A stretch of 21,595 nt of DNA from a virus: positions 1 through 21,595 of IMG/VR virus record IMGVR_UViG_3300033148_009028. One strand, given 5' to 3'. The position numbers and the translations under genes are program-made. Each line of letters starts with the position of its first letter. Position 1 is the first letter of the stretch. Positions 7,472 through 15,332 of this stretch are shown piece after piece. The notes beneath the pieces were generated by a model. It had not been told where the DNA came from, made no database searches, and worked only from the letters and a program-made list of their open reading frames with translations.

Positions 7472-8377
7472 TTAAGCGCTCTTCTTCTGTTCCTCCATCA
7501 TCGCATGGTATGATTTGAGAATATTATTATCCCTCGCTGCCATACTAATGCGTTGACGGCGGATCTGTCTTCGATTACTGAAAACCAGAGGTTTATTGTC
7601 TTTATCTCTTCCATCACCTTCGTCGTTTCTGAAACCGGTTTGTCTCCGCTCGCCCTTCTCGATCTTCTTCTCGAGATCCTTTTTTTCCTTTTTCAGATCC
7701 TCATTCTCTTTCGTTAACTTTTCATTTTCACGACAGTAATGAGCCTCCGAATAGGTGGCACAGCCTCTCTCACTTCCCCAATCAGCCAATTCCTTGAGTT
7801 CCTTTTCGTTGTAATCCTTCACGTTTTTTGTTAGGAACTCCCCATCGCTCGCTAAGAAATCAGCTATCGCCTTCTTCGAGGCTTTACTGGTGGTCTCCTT
7901 GAGATTTGCTTTCTCGGTGTCGGCGCGCTCATTTTCGACCGCCATAACAAGTTTGGTCCGGTTGGTATGCCAACGACGGTAATCGGCGCCTGAAAGCGAA
8001 TCAGGATCATTCGCTTTGTCAAAATCTTCCAAAGCTTTCTGAGCCTTACCGGAAACGGACTTGTTCTTTTCCTTTTCCCTGATGGCTTTTTCGGCTCTCA
8101 GATTTTCGAGTTCCGCCTTGTCCTTCTCTTGGTTTGCGGTGATTGTGCCAAGCTTGGTTTCCAACTCTTCGTACGCCTTTTCGTAAGCTTCGAGGGATTC
8201 GTACTTCCCGGCGTATTTCTTTTTTTCGCCGCCCTTGTCGCCCTCGTCGCCACCTTTGTCGCCAGAACCGCCTTTGTCACCGTCGCCGTCTCCTCCATCG
8301 CTACCACCAGCGCCGTCATCTGCTAAATAAAAGCAGAGCGGAAACAATCCTTTGATGAAATTGTGAAATAAAAACAT
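7472..8377 (-). CDS. Capsid scaffold protein
   Basis: This 301-residue protein has an N-terminal hydrophobic patch, then a strongly acidic Asp/Gly/Lys stretch (about 20-52), then the motif Y-A-G-K-Y-E-S-L-E-A-Y-E-K-A-Y-E-E-L-E (about 55-73). A-G-K-Y-(K/E)-S-x-E-x-(L/Y)-E-x-A-Y-x-E-L-E is the recurrent signature of scaffolds in T7-, P22- and related phages. The rest is highly charged helix with coiled-coil character (about 70-110 and 205-245) and a basic C-terminus. GGAGGG lies eight bases before the ATG. The gene comes after the internal terminator at 8486-8538, so its level is probably set separately from that of the portal. Scaffold proteins build the procapsid and leave or are degraded before DNA entry. 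Confidence 0.85.
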   Translation of the reverse strand: MFLFHNFIKGLFPLCFYLADDGAGGSDGGDGDGDKGGSGDKGGDEGDKGGEKKKYAGKYESLEAYEKAYEELETKLGTITANQEKDKAELENLRAEKAIREKEKNKSVSGKAQKALEDFDKANDPDSLSGADYRRWHTNRTKLVMAVENERADTEKANLKETTSKASKKAIADFLASDGEFLTKNVKDYNEKELKELADWGSERGCATYSEAHYCRENEKLTKENEDLKKEKKDLEKKIEKGERRQTGFRNDEGDGRDKDNKPLVFSNRRQIRRQRISMAARDNNILKSYHAMMEEQKKSA

Positions 8378-8589
8378 TTTTACTACCCTCCAGTTTTTTT
8401 ATGCAGACTCCCAACATTTCCAGGAAGCGATCTGCTTTTTGCCCGACCCTTACATCTCACACGTGGGGTGCCGGGGTGATCTAACAAAAATGAAAAACCC
8501 AGCAGAAATAACGTGTTAAAAACGTTACTCTACTGGGTCCGGTTGTTCCGATGTCCAGTTATTTACGAGGCTTATCCCCGTCTTAATCC
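8378..8589. other. Intergenic region between portal-side genes and capsid-side genes
   Basis: This gap of 212 bases is the largest within the late operon. It holds the minus-strand terminator at 8486-8538 and the strong ribosome binding site of the scaffold gene. A promoter for the capsid genes would be expected between them, but I see no convincing -35/-10 pair. No plausible gene is present. Confidence 0.7.
8486..8538 (-). terminator. Rho-independent terminator inside the late operon
   Basis: On the minus strand, ACCCAG-TAG-AG-TAACGT pairs with ACGTTA-TTT-CTG-CTGGGT around a seven-base loop, giving a stem of about 15-17 pairs with one small internal loop. It is followed at once by TTTTT and, after CA, a second TTTTT. 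Plus-strand limits of the stem are 8497-8538, and the U-tracts are the A runs at 8493-8497 and 8486-8490. It would separate terminase-portal transcription from scaffold-capsid transcription, or attenuate it. Confidence 0.85.
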
Positions 8590-8787
8590 CTAATTTGTAA
8601 TTTTTCCTTCTGTTCCCTTCGTAACATGAACCTCAATACCATGATTCTGTATCTTCCAGTTATAGAAATTAACCTTGATATACCCATAACCATAATGTTT
8701 GCGAAAATCTATAATCTCATTAACCACAGGCAGAATATCCTCCGGAACTTCAACCGCCACGGTTTTTAAATCTCTATCCACTTTCAA
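8590..8787 (-). CDS. Small protein of unknown function following the portal gene
   Basis: This 65-residue protein starts with a TTG that overlaps the portal stop as TTGA, so translation is probably coupled. A GTG two codons later is an alternative start. The sequence has an N-terminal strand (K-T-V-A-V-E-V-P), a helix (V-V-N-E-I-I-D-F-R-K), then Y-G-Y-G-Y-I-K-V-N-F-Y-N-W-K-I. The 'helix, G-x-I-x-V-x-(4)-K-I' outline recalls small YezD/DUF2292-type proteins, but the likeness is weak. It ends just before the terminator at 8486-8538, so it is the last gene of the packaging segment. Confidence 0.6.
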   Translation of the reverse strand: MKVDRDLKTVAVEVPEDILPVVNEIIDFRKHYGYGYIKVNFYNWKIQNHGIEVHVTKGTEGKITN

Positions 8788-10736
8788 GCCGCAGACTTCT
8801 TTCCGTTTCCGCCTGATTCTTTCGCCATCTTTTCCATAATCTCGCTGAATCCCGCCTCGTCTATGTTTTGTAGTAAACTGTAAAGTCCCGCCCGGTTCGC
8901 CTGTTCCATGCGTGCGTATTCCACTACTTCAGGAATTCTTGAAAGTCGCAATATCAAATCGTTGGGGAGTTCAGGCACTAATTCCTTGAGTTTTATCATC
9001 TCTGCCATTTCCTGCTCACGACCCGTGGGCGATAAATGGTAAATCCTCACCTCTACGGGATAATCCTTCGACATCTCTTCCATTCTGCCCGAATATTCAA
9101 ATGCAGCATGTTCGCCCTTCTTATTGATTATCGCGAATGTACGTTCATCTATATTGAACTGGCTCTCGTTGCAAATCCACATCTTGGCAAGTTCATGAAT
9201 TGCTAATACCTGCTTCATAACCAAAGGATTATGAAATTCCTTTGCTACCTGGTACTGAGCCTCAAACTTAACGCCCGAATCAGCCGCATAAGCTTTACCG
9301 ATTGACGGCGCCGGAGTACCTATCATGTGCCCCAGTTCCTCCACAAGCCTTTGCCTGTATAGATACTGATCCTGGGTGAAAGCATTCGCTTGGAAAAATC
9401 TTAAAACAGCATTGATACCAGCGCTTCCAACGTCCCTTGTAAGACGCATTGTGCGTAACCCTTCTTCGCGTAATATCGGCTGTTCGGGATCTACCAGACC
9501 AAATTGACTGATACCCAAAATGCCTACAAGATTTTCAATGTTGCGAAATATATCCCGATCCAGCTTGGTTATAGCTTGCTGTGTGTTACTGCCTATGTCT
9601 ACGTCGCTGAGTCCCCAATAGTTCACGAAATCCCATGTATTATTTATCTTTACAAGAGGTCTGAGCCCATGCTTGTAAGGATTATTGCCATCAAATAATA
9701 TCTGCCTGCCGGAAATAACTATTACCCTGCCTTTCGGGTATTTCATTCGGATATAGCCAGTCTTTTTCTTTTCAAATACGTATTCGCCACTCTCGGGATC
9801 TACCACATTATCGTAAACAACTTTGCCGTCATTATCCAACAGCACTTCGTTTGTATCCTTAATTATTACTGGAGTCATCTTCGGCGCTTCCTCGATGACA
9901 TCTTCGGTTGTCTCATCGTCATGTAAGATTATTATCTCAGGTATCATATCATCCTGACGTGTAAAAGTGTCACCGGCGACAGAGTACATGATATTGAATT
10001 TCCTAATATCAGAGAGAAATGCTTGAGGATTATCATCCTCTATCTTCGTTTTATACTCCCGTTCGATCTTCCCCTTGGGTCTCATCCTTACGATAATCAG
10101 CGACTTGGCACGTTTGGACGAATAACCGTTTATATGCAACGCGCCGAAATTAACTAAAACCCCCAACGGATCGAGAGTTTCGAAATACTGCAGCCCCTCC
10201 GGCTCTCCTTCTGTAAATGTATGAAACAAGCCAATATGTGATGTGCCGAATGATGTCGCCTGAGCAATCACATCCATCATCGCATCAGGATAACCCTGTT
10301 CCCGTAGCTTTATCCGTAATACCTGGTTAAGTGAATTAACAAATTCAGCGTCTTCCTCACCGATACGCTCATATTCAAATCCCAACATGTTTGACGCTAA
10401 TATCCCGAATTTCGTTCTCATCCGTTGCTGTAACCAATTCACAACAGGAGTATCTGTGTCAAGATCACATTCACCGTACAGTCTCGATTTTAGGTCATGG
10501 TAGTAATCGTAATCTCGCTTGGCGCGTTCGACAAAGTTATTGCTTGTCTGACGTATGCTGTTGGTTACCTTGCTCGGTATCATCTTATCACGTGCCGCAA
10601 GACAGGTGTTTATCAATTGGTTAGCCCAAGCGAGAATACATTTCTCTTCCTTGCCGTCGATCACCGTTTCGTATGAATATTCGGCGAACTCAGCGGATCT
10701 GGCTTTGCGTTGGCGGTTTTTTTGATACCGTTTCAT
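8784..10736 (-). CDS. Portal protein
   Basis: This 650-residue protein fits the portal in size and position (terminase, then portal, then scaffold and capsid). Visible portal-like parts are an N-terminal helical wing (about 30-115); a helical stretch R-E-Q-G-Y-P-D-A-M-M-D-V-I-A-Q-A-T-S-F-G-T-S-H-I-G (about 145-169); D-P-L-G-V-L-V in the wing (about 188-194); a P-Y-K-H-G-L-R-P-L-V segment; then the stem/clip-like helices N-T-Q-Q-A-I-T-K-L-D-R-D-I and Q-L/R-L-V-E-E-L-G-H-M-I-G-T-P-A-P-S-I-G. The latter resembles portals of P22-like and other short-tailed phages. Twelve copies would form the DNA channel. Its ribosome binding site is weak, and a 153-base gap with hairpins lies upstream. Confidence 0.88.
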   Translation of the reverse strand: MKRYQKNRQRKARSAEFAEYSYETVIDGKEEKCILAWANQLINTCLAARDKMIPSKVTNSIRQTSNNFVERAKRDYDYYHDLKSRLYGECDLDTDTPVVNWLQQRMRTKFGILASNMLGFEYERIGEEDAEFVNSLNQVLRIKLREQGYPDAMMDVIAQATSFGTSHIGLFHTFTEGEPEGLQYFETLDPLGVLVNFGALHINGYSSKRAKSLIIVRMRPKGKIEREYKTKIEDDNPQAFLSDIRKFNIMYSVAGDTFTRQDDMIPEIIILHDDETTEDVIEEAPKMTPVIIKDTNEVLLDNDGKVVYDNVVDPESGEYVFEKKKTGYIRMKYPKGRVIVISGRQILFDGNNPYKHGLRPLVKINNTWDFVNYWGLSDVDIGSNTQQAITKLDRDIFRNIENLVGILGISQFGLVDPEQPILREEGLRTMRLTRDVGSAGINAVLRFFQANAFTQDQYLYRQRLVEELGHMIGTPAPSIGKAYAADSGVKFEAQYQVAKEFHNPLVMKQVLAIHELAKMWICNESQFNIDERTFAIINKKGEHAAFEYSGRMEEMSKDYPVEVRIYHLSPTGREQEMAEMIKLKELVPELPNDLILRLSRIPEVVEYARMEQANRAGLYSLLQNIDEAGFSEIMEKMAKESGGNGKKSAA

Positions 10737-10889
10737 CCAAATATCAAATTATGAACTCGTTAATTTGTAATCTGTGTGGCACGTGGTAGCTCCGCTACCC
10801 GTGTTTCAACAATCGTCATCCCCGTACCCGATTCGTCATCCCCGCGAAAGCGGGCAACCAACAATCCAGGACTCGTGTACTACAAAGGT
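10737..10889. repeat. Intergenic hairpins with dispersed-repeat-like sequence
   Basis: Between the acidic protein gene and the portal gene lie two structures. First, CACG-T-GGTAGC-TCC-GCTACC-CGTG (10780-10803) forms a 10-bp stem with one bulged T. Second, CGTCATCCCCG occurs twice (10814-10824 and 10834-10844), the second copy running into CCCGC-GAAA-GCGGG (10841-10854). The 'CGTCATcCCCGCGAAAGCGGG' type resembles dispersed intergenic repeats of bacterial chromosomes such as the neisserial dRS3/NIME class. Neither hairpin has a U-tract on the minus strand. Confidence 0.65.
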
Positions 10890-11492
10890 TTATTCTGAAT
10901 CCGTTGCCTCGGGTGGTTCGTCAACCTCTGATGGTGTATCATTCTGATCAGCACCCTCATCCGTCTCGGGTGGTTTACCATCTTCACTCGTCGAACCTTC
11001 AGGCGGTTGTTCGACTTTCGAACCGACATCCTCATCCGGAGGTTCAAGCGGAGGTTCAAGATCAATCTCCTTCAAGCGTTCCTCAATCGACGCACGTGTC
11101 GATTTCCGCCCGTCCCGGTCAAGTATTGCCTGCAGTAATGTGCGATCCGACGTTCCAGCGACAATCTTCTTGATTTTCCAGTGGTTAGTCTCCTGTCCGA
11201 TGCTTTCACCGTCGATGACCAACGGTTCCAACTCGTTGGCTTGCATCAACACGGTAACCTTCTTTTCAAGCTCTTGGATTTTCCAATTAAGGTGAAGGCA
11301 CATCACAGAAATCGCCCGGAAAGCATTACGGTTCACGTGTACGTTGTCTCCTGCGCCCTTCAGCGCCCGCGCCATATTCGCAGGATAATAATTGAACACA
11401 ACCTTGTTGTACTCGCTCATACTTTTCAGCTCTTCCGCGAAAGGTCCCTGCTCAATTTCAGTGATTACTGGTTTGTCATTACTCTCGACCAT
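10890..11492 (-). CDS. Unrecognised protein with acidic Pro/Glu-rich tail
   Basis: This 200-residue protein has a folded N-terminal part (about 1-105) and a low-complexity tail (about 145-200) made almost entirely of Pro, Glu, Asp, Ser, Gly and Thr (L-E-P-P-L-E-P-P-D-E-D and similar). The middle contains a helix with coiled-coil character: L-N-W-K-I-Q-E-L-E-K-K-V-T-V-L-M-Q. The gene overlaps the end of the terminase nuclease gene by 28 bases and precedes the portal. Its position suggests a packaging or head accessory role. A disordered acidic tail is common in proteins that sit on or near the portal or mimic DNA, but nothing specific can be claimed. Confidence 0.65.
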   Translation of the reverse strand: MVESNDKPVITEIEQGPFAEELKSMSEYNKVVFNYYPANMARALKGAGDNVHVNRNAFRAISVMCLHLNWKIQELEKKVTVLMQANELEPLVIDGESIGQETNHWKIKKIVAGTSDRTLLQAILDRDGRKSTRASIEERLKEIDLEPPLEPPDEDVGSKVEQPPEGSTSEDGKPPETDEGADQNDTPSEVDEPPEATDSE

Positions 11493-12487
11493 TTGTCTCT
11501 CCTGATATGTTTTGGAGTTTTAAGTGTCTTCAGTCGTTTACCAACGACACTCTCTTTCTGCTTATGCACTATTACCGGAGAATCAATGTCGTGAGCAACT
11601 AATATCCTTTCGACATCCATCAAGTGATCCTTTCCGGCTTTCTTGTCCGGCTTGTCCGTACCTTCTTTCTTGTGATAGTGCTTTTTTTCATACAGATAAT
11701 GTTGAAGCCCCGGATAAGCAAACTTTACTGGAAATCCTCTCCCGTCCTCGGATCTCCTGCCTTCAGGATGTAGCCGACCCGGAACAGGTGTTTCCATCCT
11801 CTTAACAAGTTCGATACTACCTTCTACGTCCCGGGTTCCCTTGAAGGGATATATACCTGCATCATTGTACGACTTAACGATGGAGCCTAAGTCTATGTTT
11901 GAACCTTCCCGGCGCCACGCGCTCGCGTCCATCAAAGTCGTCTCTATTAAAGATTCACCGTTATGATCTTCGTCGCCGAATACCGCGTTACATATAATCT
12001 GTGTTTTACGTTTAATCCCCTGAGCATGGGCATAAGCGGACTCGGCGTCCATTCCGGGTACGGCATCCCCAGCATAATATTCAGCGATCAGAAAACGCCA
12101 GCTTGGTATGTCCCTGCTCGGGTCGGCAGGTGTTATCGCATACCACAGACAAGCGGTAACAGCCACGCCGGGATCGATCGCCCGACGATATATCCAGTCC
12201 TTCTGAAGCGGTATAGGTCGCAGTAAAACGTGCACCCTGACATCAAACCGTGGATAAACCAACCCTCCCTCGGATGCGCCAAAATCTATCTCGTACTGCT
12301 GCTGGAATTTCCGCTCTTTTAACTGCCTAAGCTTTGATTCTTTCCAACTTTTACCCTTGCGATCCGGATCAAAATCCTCCACCATCCGGTAATAAATCGG
12401 TATGACCTTAATGCCACGGCTTGTCACATAGGGCTTGTAACGCTCCGCCCATGGCTTGTTCTTGTCTTCATCATTAAACCAGCTCAT
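11465..12487 (-). CDS. terL: Terminase large subunit, linker and nuclease part (split gene)
   Basis: This 340-residue protein carries the second half of a large terminase. Residues 60-82 (K-F-Q-Q-Q-Y-E-I-D-F-G-A-S-E-G-G-L-V-Y-P-R-F-D) match the linker usual between ATPase and nuclease domains. The RNase-H-like nuclease follows: strand 1 with A-I-D-P-G (Asp105), L-M-D-A-S (Asp187), and K-D-H-L-M-D (Asp287, Asp291) before the last helix. These are plausible metal ligands. Nuclease domains cut concatemeric DNA during packaging. The ATPase domain is missing here and is encoded upstream at 13094-13768, with the 12484-13128 ORF between. ATG 12487 overlaps the stop of that ORF as ATGA and has AAGG before it. 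Confidence 0.82.
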   Translation of the reverse strand: MSWFNDEDKNKPWAERYKPYVTSRGIKVIPIYYRMVEDFDPDRKGKSWKESKLRQLKERKFQQQYEIDFGASEGGLVYPRFDVRVHVLLRPIPLQKDWIYRRAIDPGVAVTACLWYAITPADPSRDIPSWRFLIAEYYAGDAVPGMDAESAYAHAQGIKRKTQIICNAVFGDEDHNGESLIETTLMDASAWRREGSNIDLGSIVKSYNDAGIYPFKGTRDVEGSIELVKRMETPVPGRLHPEGRRSEDGRGFPVKFAYPGLQHYLYEKKHYHKKEGTDKPDKKAGKDHLMDVERILVAHDIDSPVIVHKQKESVVGKRLKTLKTPKHIRRDKWSRVMTNQ

Positions 12488-13128
12488 GCTACCTTTTTAT
12501 CCTTAGATTCGGCGTAAAGAATGGGTTCACGTCCCATAAAACGTAGCTTCAGGAATTCCACACCATTGTTCATAGCCACCCTGATATCACGTAAAACCAT
12601 CGGAAATTTATTCTTATGAATCGGTCTTTCATTCTCATTTAATTCTGTATCTCCTGGGAGGTTTTTATAATACTCATCGGTTCGGCTGGCGAGTTCCGGG
12701 TAGTCGTTACCTCTGAATCGTTTTGCTATTTCCGGAAAATCCTTCCATAACTTTTCACCACTATTCAAATACAAATTTGCCGGATTGTAAATTCTATATA
12801 CCTTGAAGCCGGCGTCGCATAACAGTTTTGTCAAATAGATATGATTACGACCTTTCTTTTCGATCACTACTTCATTCGTACCTAAACCTTCCGGCTTATG
12901 CCCCTTGAGGTGATCCATCAGAAAGCGTTGCAAGTCATCATCCCGCTGCTCGCCGAACAGTGTGTGATAAGATGAATATGCCTTGATCCGTTTACTTAAA
13001 CTGTCTACCGTTACTTCTTTCTGATCCGGTGTTATTTTCAGTACCAGACCAACCATCGCAATGGATGACCGGGAAATGGAAAAACTTAAGACCTTATACT
13101 GCATTGATGATTTCGTCGATGTCTCCAT
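12484..13128 (-). CDS. ORF inserted between the terminase ATPase and nuclease ORFs; RNase-H-like
   Basis: This 214-residue protein separates the two pieces of the large terminase. It overlaps the ATPase gene by 35 bases and the nuclease gene by four. ATG 13128 has AGAGGA at about six bases, supporting an independent start. Its pattern recalls a second terminase-type RuvC/RNase-H nuclease: a first strand V-L-S-F-S-I-S-R-S-S-I-A-M-V-G-L-V-L (13-30), V-V-I-E-K-K-G-R-N-H-I-Y-L-T-K-L-L (87-103, like the V-V-I-E-x-N-x-G motif), and K-N-K-F-P-M-V-L-R-D-I-R-V-A-M-N-N-G (172-189). The usual first Asp is replaced by Ser or Ile, so it may be inactive. It could be an insertion, a duplicated domain, or a homing nuclease. 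Confidence 0.7.
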   Translation of the reverse strand: METSTKSSMQYKVLSFSISRSSIAMVGLVLKITPDQKEVTVDSLSKRIKAYSSYHTLFGEQRDDDLQRFLMDHLKGHKPEGLGTNEVVIEKKGRNHIYLTKLLCDAGFKVYRIYNPANLYLNSGEKLWKDFPEIAKRFRGNDYPELASRTDEYYKNLPGDTELNENERPIHKNKFPMVLRDIRVAMNNGVEFLKLRFMGREPILYAESKDKKVA

Positions 13129-13768
13129 CGGTATCCTCTACTAAGCGTTGAAAATAGCCGGGCGCCGCCGAACTGACTAACACAATTAACTGACTACATG
13201 GCACCGCTGCCTTGTATGAATCCTCTAATTCCGGTTGATACGCACACTCGTCGCTGAAAAGAACCGTCGGAACACGAGAATGTACTATGTCACCACCCTG
13301 CGGGATCGCGGCTATAGTGGACCCGTTTCTAAATTCGATCCCCGACTCCTTCTGACGGTTTAGAGATCGTAAAAGCGGATATTGTTGATGAAAATAATCC
13401 TTTTGCTTCATGTTTTCATAGAGAAATCGTACTCTTCTAACTTGATAAATAGCATCCTTCTCACGCTTCGACTGAAAAAGTATCGATTGATTACCACGCT
13501 TCATGGCGTGACCAAGACTCCAGCCACACATTAACCAACTTACCATCATCTGGCGTGACTTGGGAACAGCGATTATCTGACATTCCTTTTCCCTCTGATA
13601 TTCAATCAAAGCCTTATCTAATTCATTACTCAACATTTCTAAGTGAAACCAATCAGGAAAAGACTTCACCTCTGTATACTGTTCATGTTCGTCGAAAGTC
13701 CTGAAGAAGTTTCTCATTAAATACCAGTTCGACTGATTTATCAAATACATATCTGCCTTGGTAATCAT
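13094..13768 (-). CDS. terL: Terminase large subunit, ATPase part (split gene)
   Basis: This 224-residue protein is the packaging motor ATPase. Residues 66-77 (I-A-V-P-K-S-R-Q-M-M-V-S) are the deviant Walker A typical of large terminases (K-x-R-Q-x-G/M-x-S). T-V-L-F-S-D-E (168-174) is Walker B with catalytic Glu. V-L-V-S-S-A-A-P-G (196-204) is the coupling motif III. An upstream F-x-L-x2-(Y/F)-Q region (about 40-57) fits the adenine-binding part. It ends only 20 residues after motif III and has no nuclease. Together with the 340-residue ORF downstream (564 residues in all) it makes a normal-length large terminase. Its start overlaps the upstream gene as ATGA. Confidence 0.88.
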   Translation of the reverse strand: MITKADMYLINQSNWYLMRNFFRTFDEHEQYTEVKSFPDWFHLEMLSNELDKALIEYQREKECQIIAVPKSRQMMVSWLMCGWSLGHAMKRGNQSILFQSKREKDAIYQVRRVRFLYENMKQKDYFHQQYPLLRSLNRQKESGIEFRNGSTIAAIPQGGDIVHSRVPTVLFSDECAYQPELEDSYKAAVPCSQLIVLVSSAAPGYFQRLVEDTDGDIDEIINAV

Positions 13769-14721
13769 GCCACAAGCCTCTCTTCGACTTCCTTCGTAAA
13801 TTCAGGCAGATGCCAATTCAATGCCTTCAGCGACCGTACTACAAGCTCTATTATCTGCTGCTTTGCTTCTTCTGCTGAATCCGGTATATCTTCGAGCCCT
13901 GCTTTTGTCTTTCTCTTCTGCAACGCCCCTAATCGCGACAGTTCACGGGCTGCCGCTACCCTCTCGCGTGTAATATCTATCTCAACAGCTACTTTCTTAT
14001 TGAAAGTAATCATCTTTTTACAATTAGGACATCTCAAAGGTGGCAGCTCAACATAAACCTTCTTCTTTTCCGCCTGGCATTGCCTCAGTGTCTGGATAGC
14101 CTCGGTGAACGCTGTATCGAGATCGCAGCCTGCCAACTCTCGCATTTCGTCCATCCGACCCGCTTCCTCAACCGTATTCCAATTTCGCCTTGCTATTCGA
14201 CCGGCTTCATCCGGGCTTTCATATTCAATATCTAACTCGTCACAGGTCCTGACTGCATCGAAAGGTACGCCGCTCTTCAAATAACGAATCATAAAATGCT
14301 CGGCTTCAACGAGTTTCTGGTCCCGCTTCTGATCCCGATGCTTATCGAGGCTCTTGTCCTTGCTCATCCCGCCACGACCGTATGAAAAAACTCCCGCCGC
14401 CTTGCGTTGCTGAACTTCTCTTATCCATATCTTGCCTGATTTATTTTTACTGGTAAAGGCAAGATACCACTTCTCCCATAGTGTGTTCAGTTGAATACCA
14501 TGATCGTGGCATGCAAGTACAGTCATCGCCATAATCTTTTCGTCGATCCATTTTATACTTTTGATGAAAGAAGGGGGGTGTTCGAATAAATACTTGGCTA
14601 AGTCTTGAAGTGTGTAAAGCTGGAAATCCTCCCAAACCACGAGTTGATTCCCCTTGAAAACATCGCGTAGTGAGATTATGCCTTCCTTTGCATTCATTTC
14701 AACTACTTCACCCATCGTCAT
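13765..14721 (-). CDS. Unrecognised gene in small-terminase position, with CxxC motif
   Basis: This 318-residue protein is encoded immediately upstream of the terminase ATPase, overlapping it by four bases, which is where a small terminase subunit usually lies. It has GAGGAA before its ATG. The first 115 residues look folded and contain several Trp and His (V-L-A-C-H-D-H-G-I, L-N-T-L-W-E-K-W-Y). Residues 118-140 are Lys/Arg/Asp-rich. A C-P-N-C pair (231-234) could be half of a zinc site, and C-terminal helices with A-A-A-R-E-L-S-R-L-G-A-L could self-associate. A DNA-recognition role is plausible from position and charge. There is no clear helix-turn-helix, and the protein is longer than most small terminases. 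Confidence 0.62.
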   Translation of the reverse strand: MTMGEVVEMNAKEGIISLRDVFKGNQLVVWEDFQLYTLQDLAKYLFEHPPSFIKSIKWIDEKIMAMTVLACHDHGIQLNTLWEKWYLAFTSKNKSGKIWIREVQQRKAAGVFSYGRGGMSKDKSLDKHRDQKRDQKLVEAEHFMIRYLKSGVPFDAVRTCDELDIEYESPDEAGRIARRNWNTVEEAGRMDEMRELAGCDLDTAFTEAIQTLRQCQAEKKKVYVELPPLRCPNCKKMITFNKKVAVEIDITRERVAAARELSRLGALQKRKTKAGLEDIPDSAEEAKQQIIELVVRSLKALNWHLPEFTKEVEERLVA

Positions 14722-14737
14722 AGTTCCTCAATATTCA

Positions 14738-15196
14738 TCAATGTTCTTTCCGAGACATGCTAACTAACCTGCTAACTGCATGTCCTACTAAGTTCGCAAT
14801 ATATTTCGGATCACTATGATGATCCCTCACGCTGTCAACCGGAAGTGAAACCATAATGTGAGCGACTCCGTTATCGATAGCTTTCCTGATCCGGAAAAGC
14901 GTTTCTGTGATTTCTAATTCAAACGCGCTGATCGTTGAGTCCGGCTTCTTTGCTTCAACCTTATCGGCAATCTTCTGCAGCATCGGCTCAAGGTAAAACT
15001 TCTCAGGACTGTAACTCATTTGAAGAGTGATACAGTCTTTCCCGTTTACCACCTGAGTTATCGGTGATATGTGAATGTCCGATACAAATCTGCCGATAAA
15101 TAAGTTCTTGATCATTCCCTTGAAATTCCGATGAAGTTCACGTATTTCGCCGTTGACATTGATGGGAACGACCTTTATTTCTCCTTTCTCTTCCAT
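14738..15196 (-). CDS. Unrecognised protein
   Basis: This 152-residue protein lies between a 37-residue ORF and the putative small-terminase gene in the small-gene cluster at the start of the packaging segment. It has alternating strands and helices: an N-terminal K-V-V-P-I-N-V-N-G-E-I, then F-V-S-D-I-H-I-S-P-I-T-Q-V-V-N-G, a helix around I-S-A-F-E-L-E-I-T-E-T-L-F-R-I-R-K-A-I, and V-A-H-I-M-V-S-L-P-V-D-S-V-R-D-H-H near 113-129. No known motif is visible. The ribosome binding site is poor, and it starts eight bases after the previous stop, suggesting coupling. Confidence 0.6.
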   Translation of the reverse strand: MEEKGEIKVVPINVNGEIRELHRNFKGMIKNLFIGRFVSDIHISPITQVVNGKDCITLQMSYSPEKFYLEPMLQKIADKVEAKKPDSTISAFELEITETLFRIRKAIDNGVAHIMVSLPVDSVRDHHSDPKYIANLVGHAVSRLVSMSRKEH

Positions 15197-15204
15197 ATTG
15201 CATA

Positions 15205-15318
15205 TTAACCAAGTGTCCAGACTAAAGCAAATTTGCGAGTTTCTTTTTGGATAACAGGGCGAGATACTTCCTTCCCGATAATTTCAGCTATTTTGCAAAT
15301 ACGTGTAAACGCGTCCAT
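15205..15318 (-). CDS. 37-residue ORF of unknown function
   Basis: ATG 15318 has AAGGA eight bases upstream, a good ribosome binding site. The reading frame of 38 codons ends in TAA and fills the gap between the neighbouring genes almost exactly. The peptide M-D-A-F-T-R-I-C-K-I-A-E-I-I-G-K-E-V is amphipathic and weakly basic. It is too short to be assigned, but the site and the fit to the gap support translation. Confidence 0.5.
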   Translation of the reverse strand: MDAFTRICKIAEIIGKEVSRPVIQKETRKFALVWTLG

Positions 15319-15332
15319 CCTGTCTATCCTTG

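Noticed and set aside
8129-8355. Plus-strand frames opposite the scaffold N-terminus
   Set aside because: They are antisense images of the repetitive Asp/Gly/Lys codons of the scaffold gene.
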